From Deltaproteobacteria bacterium RBG_16_44_11 (GTDB lineage Bacteria > Desulfobacterota > Syntrophia > Syntrophales > Smithellaceae), in assembly GCA_001797845.1 (NCBI GenBank), contig MGQN01000024.1, positions 5,221-12,892 of the forward strand: a stretch of DNA of 7,672 bases, read 5' to 3'. The position numbers and the translations under genes are program-made. The notes under the pieces were generated by a model. It made no database searches and was not told where the DNA came from. It saw nothing but the letters and a program-made list of their open reading frames with translations. This document shows positions 6,113-7,672 of the stretch, in pieces (position 1 is the first letter of the stretch; every line of letters begins with the position of its first letter).

Positions 6113-7449
6113 GCTTTCAACTCCTGACTGATCCGCACGCACAAATTATCGATTTGGCGCTTAAGTCCGGCGCTATTGCGGTTGCTTCGCCCGGAAACAC
6201 TTATTTTAACTCCTTCAGGTTTCCGTTCTACCCGTACCCAAACGCGTTGATGCGACATAAGAAAGATGAGGATCATGCCGGCAAGTAAAAGCATACCGCC
6301 TATCAAAACAAAGGAAATTCCCGGATCACGGACAACGTGCAAACCGGTGTAGTATTGCTGTTCAATCCGGTTAAGAGAAAACACATAAGGTTTAAAAAGA
6401 CCGGGATTAAAAAGGGGGACTTCAGACAACAAGCCGGGGTTGGCGGCCGCAATCTCAGCAATGTGCTTAAAACCCCATAATTGGATATCTTTTTTCGGCG
6501 ATGTAATTTTCAGTTTTACAGCCGGTCCCAGCCCCATAATATTTTCTTCAACACGCAATACAGTGGCCCTGGCGTTTTGTTCCGGCAAGTCAAACGTGTC
6601 TCCCGTTGTAAGAACTATTTCCCTGCTTTTTTTGCCGCTCCATGTGTATGTTATTATAGCCCTGATTTCCTGCGCTGTGCCGTAGCTGGATTGATAGAAA
6701 CGCAGTCCCTCGAAGGTGATGGGATGGTTCACCAGCACAGAGCCTCGGCGCGTCACTTGTCCATTTTTGATAAAACTCAAATCGGAGCGATAAGTCTTTG
6801 GGGCGCCATTTTCGTAAAATTCGACAATAAATTTATCGCAGCGTACAGAAAAATCAAGTTGACGCGTTACTTTCCCTCCCGCAAGATTAATAATGTTGAC
6901 GGTCTCTCCTTCTTTGATGTTGACATCGGCCTCCAAACCGAAGATTGAACCGATGACGGCTCCCGCAATCATCATCAAAATGCTCAAGTGCACAATATAG
7001 ACGCCGAAAAGAGAGAAGCGTCCCCGTTCGCGATAAAAAAGATATCCTTTTTCCGTATCTGTTTTTTTAACTCTTCCGAATTTTGCCGCAAGAGATAATT
7101 CGACGACTCGACCTGCTGTATTAATTTCTTTATCCGTGATGATTATTTGATTTTGAGGAAGATTATCGAAGATGCCCGGCGGCTCCGGGAAATATGGAGG
7201 TTGATATTGTTTCATTGATACGGGGAAACGATTTATGGAGCAGATGATGAGATTTAGTGACAAAAGCCCCATGAGGACATAAAAAAGCGGCGAATGATAG
7301 AGGTCGGTCAACCAAGCAAATTTCTGCGCTGTGTCCGGCTGGGGGATGAAAGTAGCTGTAATGAAGACAAGGACAATCAGAACCAGAAGGGTAATGGTCA
7401 GTTTTACGGAAGAGAAAAAAGACCACAAAACGTTTTTATTTTTCGACAA
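6109..7449 (-). CDS. resB: Cytochrome c biogenesis protein ResB (Ccs1 family)
   Basis: ResB is the partner of CcsB in the System II cytochrome c synthetase and presents the apocytochrome for haem attachment outside the cytoplasmic membrane. The 446-residue product has the family layout: membrane helices at about 13-35, 53-73 and 149-170, a long extracytoplasmic domain (about 172-378), a last helix at 379-399, and a basic cytoplasmic tail. Recognisable blocks are WSFFSSVKLTI near the start, RFSLFGVYIVHLS at 144-156 with a membrane histidine that may be a haem ligand, NHPITFEGLRFYQSSYG at 241-257, and DPGISF before the last helix. The start is TTG at 7449, supported by AAGGAGAA eight bases upstream and by the absence of a nearby in-frame ATG. 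The stop overlaps the ccsB start by four bases. No thiol-redox partner (ResA/CcdA) is visible here. Confidence 0.94.
   Translation of the reverse strand: MSKNKNVLWSFFSSVKLTITLLVLIVLVFITATFIPQPDTAQKFAWLTDLYHSPLFYVLMGLLSLNLIICSINRFPVSMKQYQPPYFPEPPGIFDNLPQNQIIITDKEINTAGRVVELSLAAKFGRVKKTDTEKGYLFYRERGRFSLFGVYIVHLSILMMIAGAVIGSIFGLEADVNIKEGETVNIINLAGGKVTRQLDFSVRCDKFIVEFYENGAPKTYRSDLSFIKNGQVTRRGSVLVNHPITFEGLRFYQSSYGTAQEIRAIITYTWSGKKSREIVLTTGDTFDLPEQNARATVLRVEENIMGLGPAVKLKITSPKKDIQLWGFKHIAEIAAANPGLLSEVPLFNPGLFKPYVFSLNRIEQQYYTGLHVVRDPGISFVLIGGMLLLAGMILIFLMSHQRVWVRVERKPEGVKISVSGRSNRNSAGLKRQIDNLCVRISQELKA
6121..6126 (-). promoter_or_regulatory. ccsB: Ribosome binding site that sets the ccsB start
   Basis: CAGGAG on the minus strand, eight bases before the ATG at 6112 and inside the 3' end of resB. 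It supports this start over the in-frame ATG at 6142 and allows ccsB to be translated by ribosomes finishing resB. Confidence 0.8.
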
Positions 7450-7455
7450 GCAAAA

Positions 7456-7463
7456 TTCTCCTT
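7456..7463 (-). promoter_or_regulatory. resB: Ribosome binding site that sets the resB TTG start
   Basis: AAGGAGAA on the minus strand, with GGAG eight bases before the TTG at 7449. It is the strongest Shine-Dalgarno sequence in the window and decides in favour of the non-ATG start. Confidence 0.82.
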
Positions 7464-7485
7464 ACTTACTGCCGGATTTATTAAA

Positions 7486-7514
7486 AACTTATCATCTAAA
7501 ATTTTTTCTGTCAA
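7486..7514 (-). promoter_or_regulatory. resB: Candidate promoter of the resB-ccsB operon
   Basis: A perfect -35 hexamer TTGACA (7509-7514) is followed after 17 bases by TAAGTT (7486-7491), which matches only three of six bases of the -10, though these are the most conserved ones (T1, A2, T6). It would start the mRNA near 7479, giving a leader of about 30 bases that includes the ribosome binding site. It sits just after the stop of the preceding gene. Read-through from that gene is the alternative. Confidence 0.4.
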
Positions 7515-7519
7515 AGAGT

Positions 7520-7672
7520 TCATCGTATTGCCTTTTTACCTGCATTGCTGAGCTTATTTATCCAGCCGTAATAACTTCCCGATAAGTAAATAGCGGCAAG
7601 GGGATTATGCCCTGTTACCCTGTCTTTTACCGCCAGAACTGTTGTCGGTGCTTTTGCATATTTGAAAAACAA
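7520..7672 (-). CDS. Unrecognised protein, C-terminal 50 residues (enters from the right edge)
   Basis: A minus-strand frame open from the window edge ends in TGA after 50 codons. It reads as a globular tail: a hydrophobic strand (TTVLAVKDR), a segment TGHNPLAAIYLSGSYYG rich in small and aromatic residues that looks like an active-site or ligand loop, and a basic end (GKKAIR). No membrane segment or signal is visible. I do not recognise the family and assign no function. Support for real coding is the protein-like composition and the position on the same strand, with its stop 70 bases before resB and just ahead of a TTGACA box. The short visible length limits confidence. Confidence 0.6.
   Translation of the reverse strand: MFFKYAKAPTTVLAVKDRVTGHNPLAAIYLSGSYYGWINKLSNAGKKAIR

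Noticed and set aside
6481..6948. Plus-strand frame of 155 codons antisense to resB.
   Set aside because: It lies entirely opposite the ResB extracytoplasmic domain and has no motif or start signal; it is an antisense shadow.
1..7672. A CRISPR array, tRNA or rRNA gene, prophage, toxin-antitoxin or defence module.
   Set aside because: I saw no regularly spaced direct repeats, no tRNA-like cloverleaf and no reading frame with such domains; all substantial minus-strand frames are housekeeping genes.

Overview
The window reads as chromosomal core DNA of a Gram-negative, probably anaerobic bacterium. My best guess is a Desulfobacterota ('Deltaproteobacteria') member of Syntrophales type. The reasons are a smc-ftsY gene pair, a System II (ResB plus CcsB/ResC) cytochrome c maturation pair, moderate GC by eye, and an interspersed-repeat-like element of a style common in those genomes. 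The taxonomy is inference and was not tested by any search.

Every convincing gene lies on the minus strand, so transcription runs from high to low coordinates. In that order: (1) the last 50 codons of an unrecognised protein (7520-7672); (2) resB, starting at a TTG with a strong ribosome binding site, overlapped by 4 bases by ccsB, a classic translationally coupled pair for haem delivery and cytochrome c assembly at the cytoplasmic membrane; (3) a gene-free stretch of 355 bases (4912-5266) with a nested AT-rich stem-loop, a palindrome lying over an extended -10 sequence, and a second possible smc promoter; (4) smc, the full-length chromosome condensation ATPase; (5) a 148-base MITE-like element with 17-base perfect terminal inverted repeats, starting 3 bases after the smc stop codon; (6) ftsY, the SRP receptor GTPase; (7) 26 bases further on, the first 57 codons of a PPP-type metallophosphatase that runs off the left edge.

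The genes form two functional blocks: cytochrome c maturation (resB-ccsB), and a housekeeping block of chromosome segregation, co-translational membrane targeting and a possible phosphatase (smc-ftsY-phosphatase). I found no defence system, phage, CRISPR array, tRNA or rRNA, and nothing that supports a new multi-gene system. The points most worth a second look are the repeat element that opens a false 72-codon N-terminal extension of ftsY, the palindrome over the candidate smc promoter, and the unrecognised protein tail upstream of resB.
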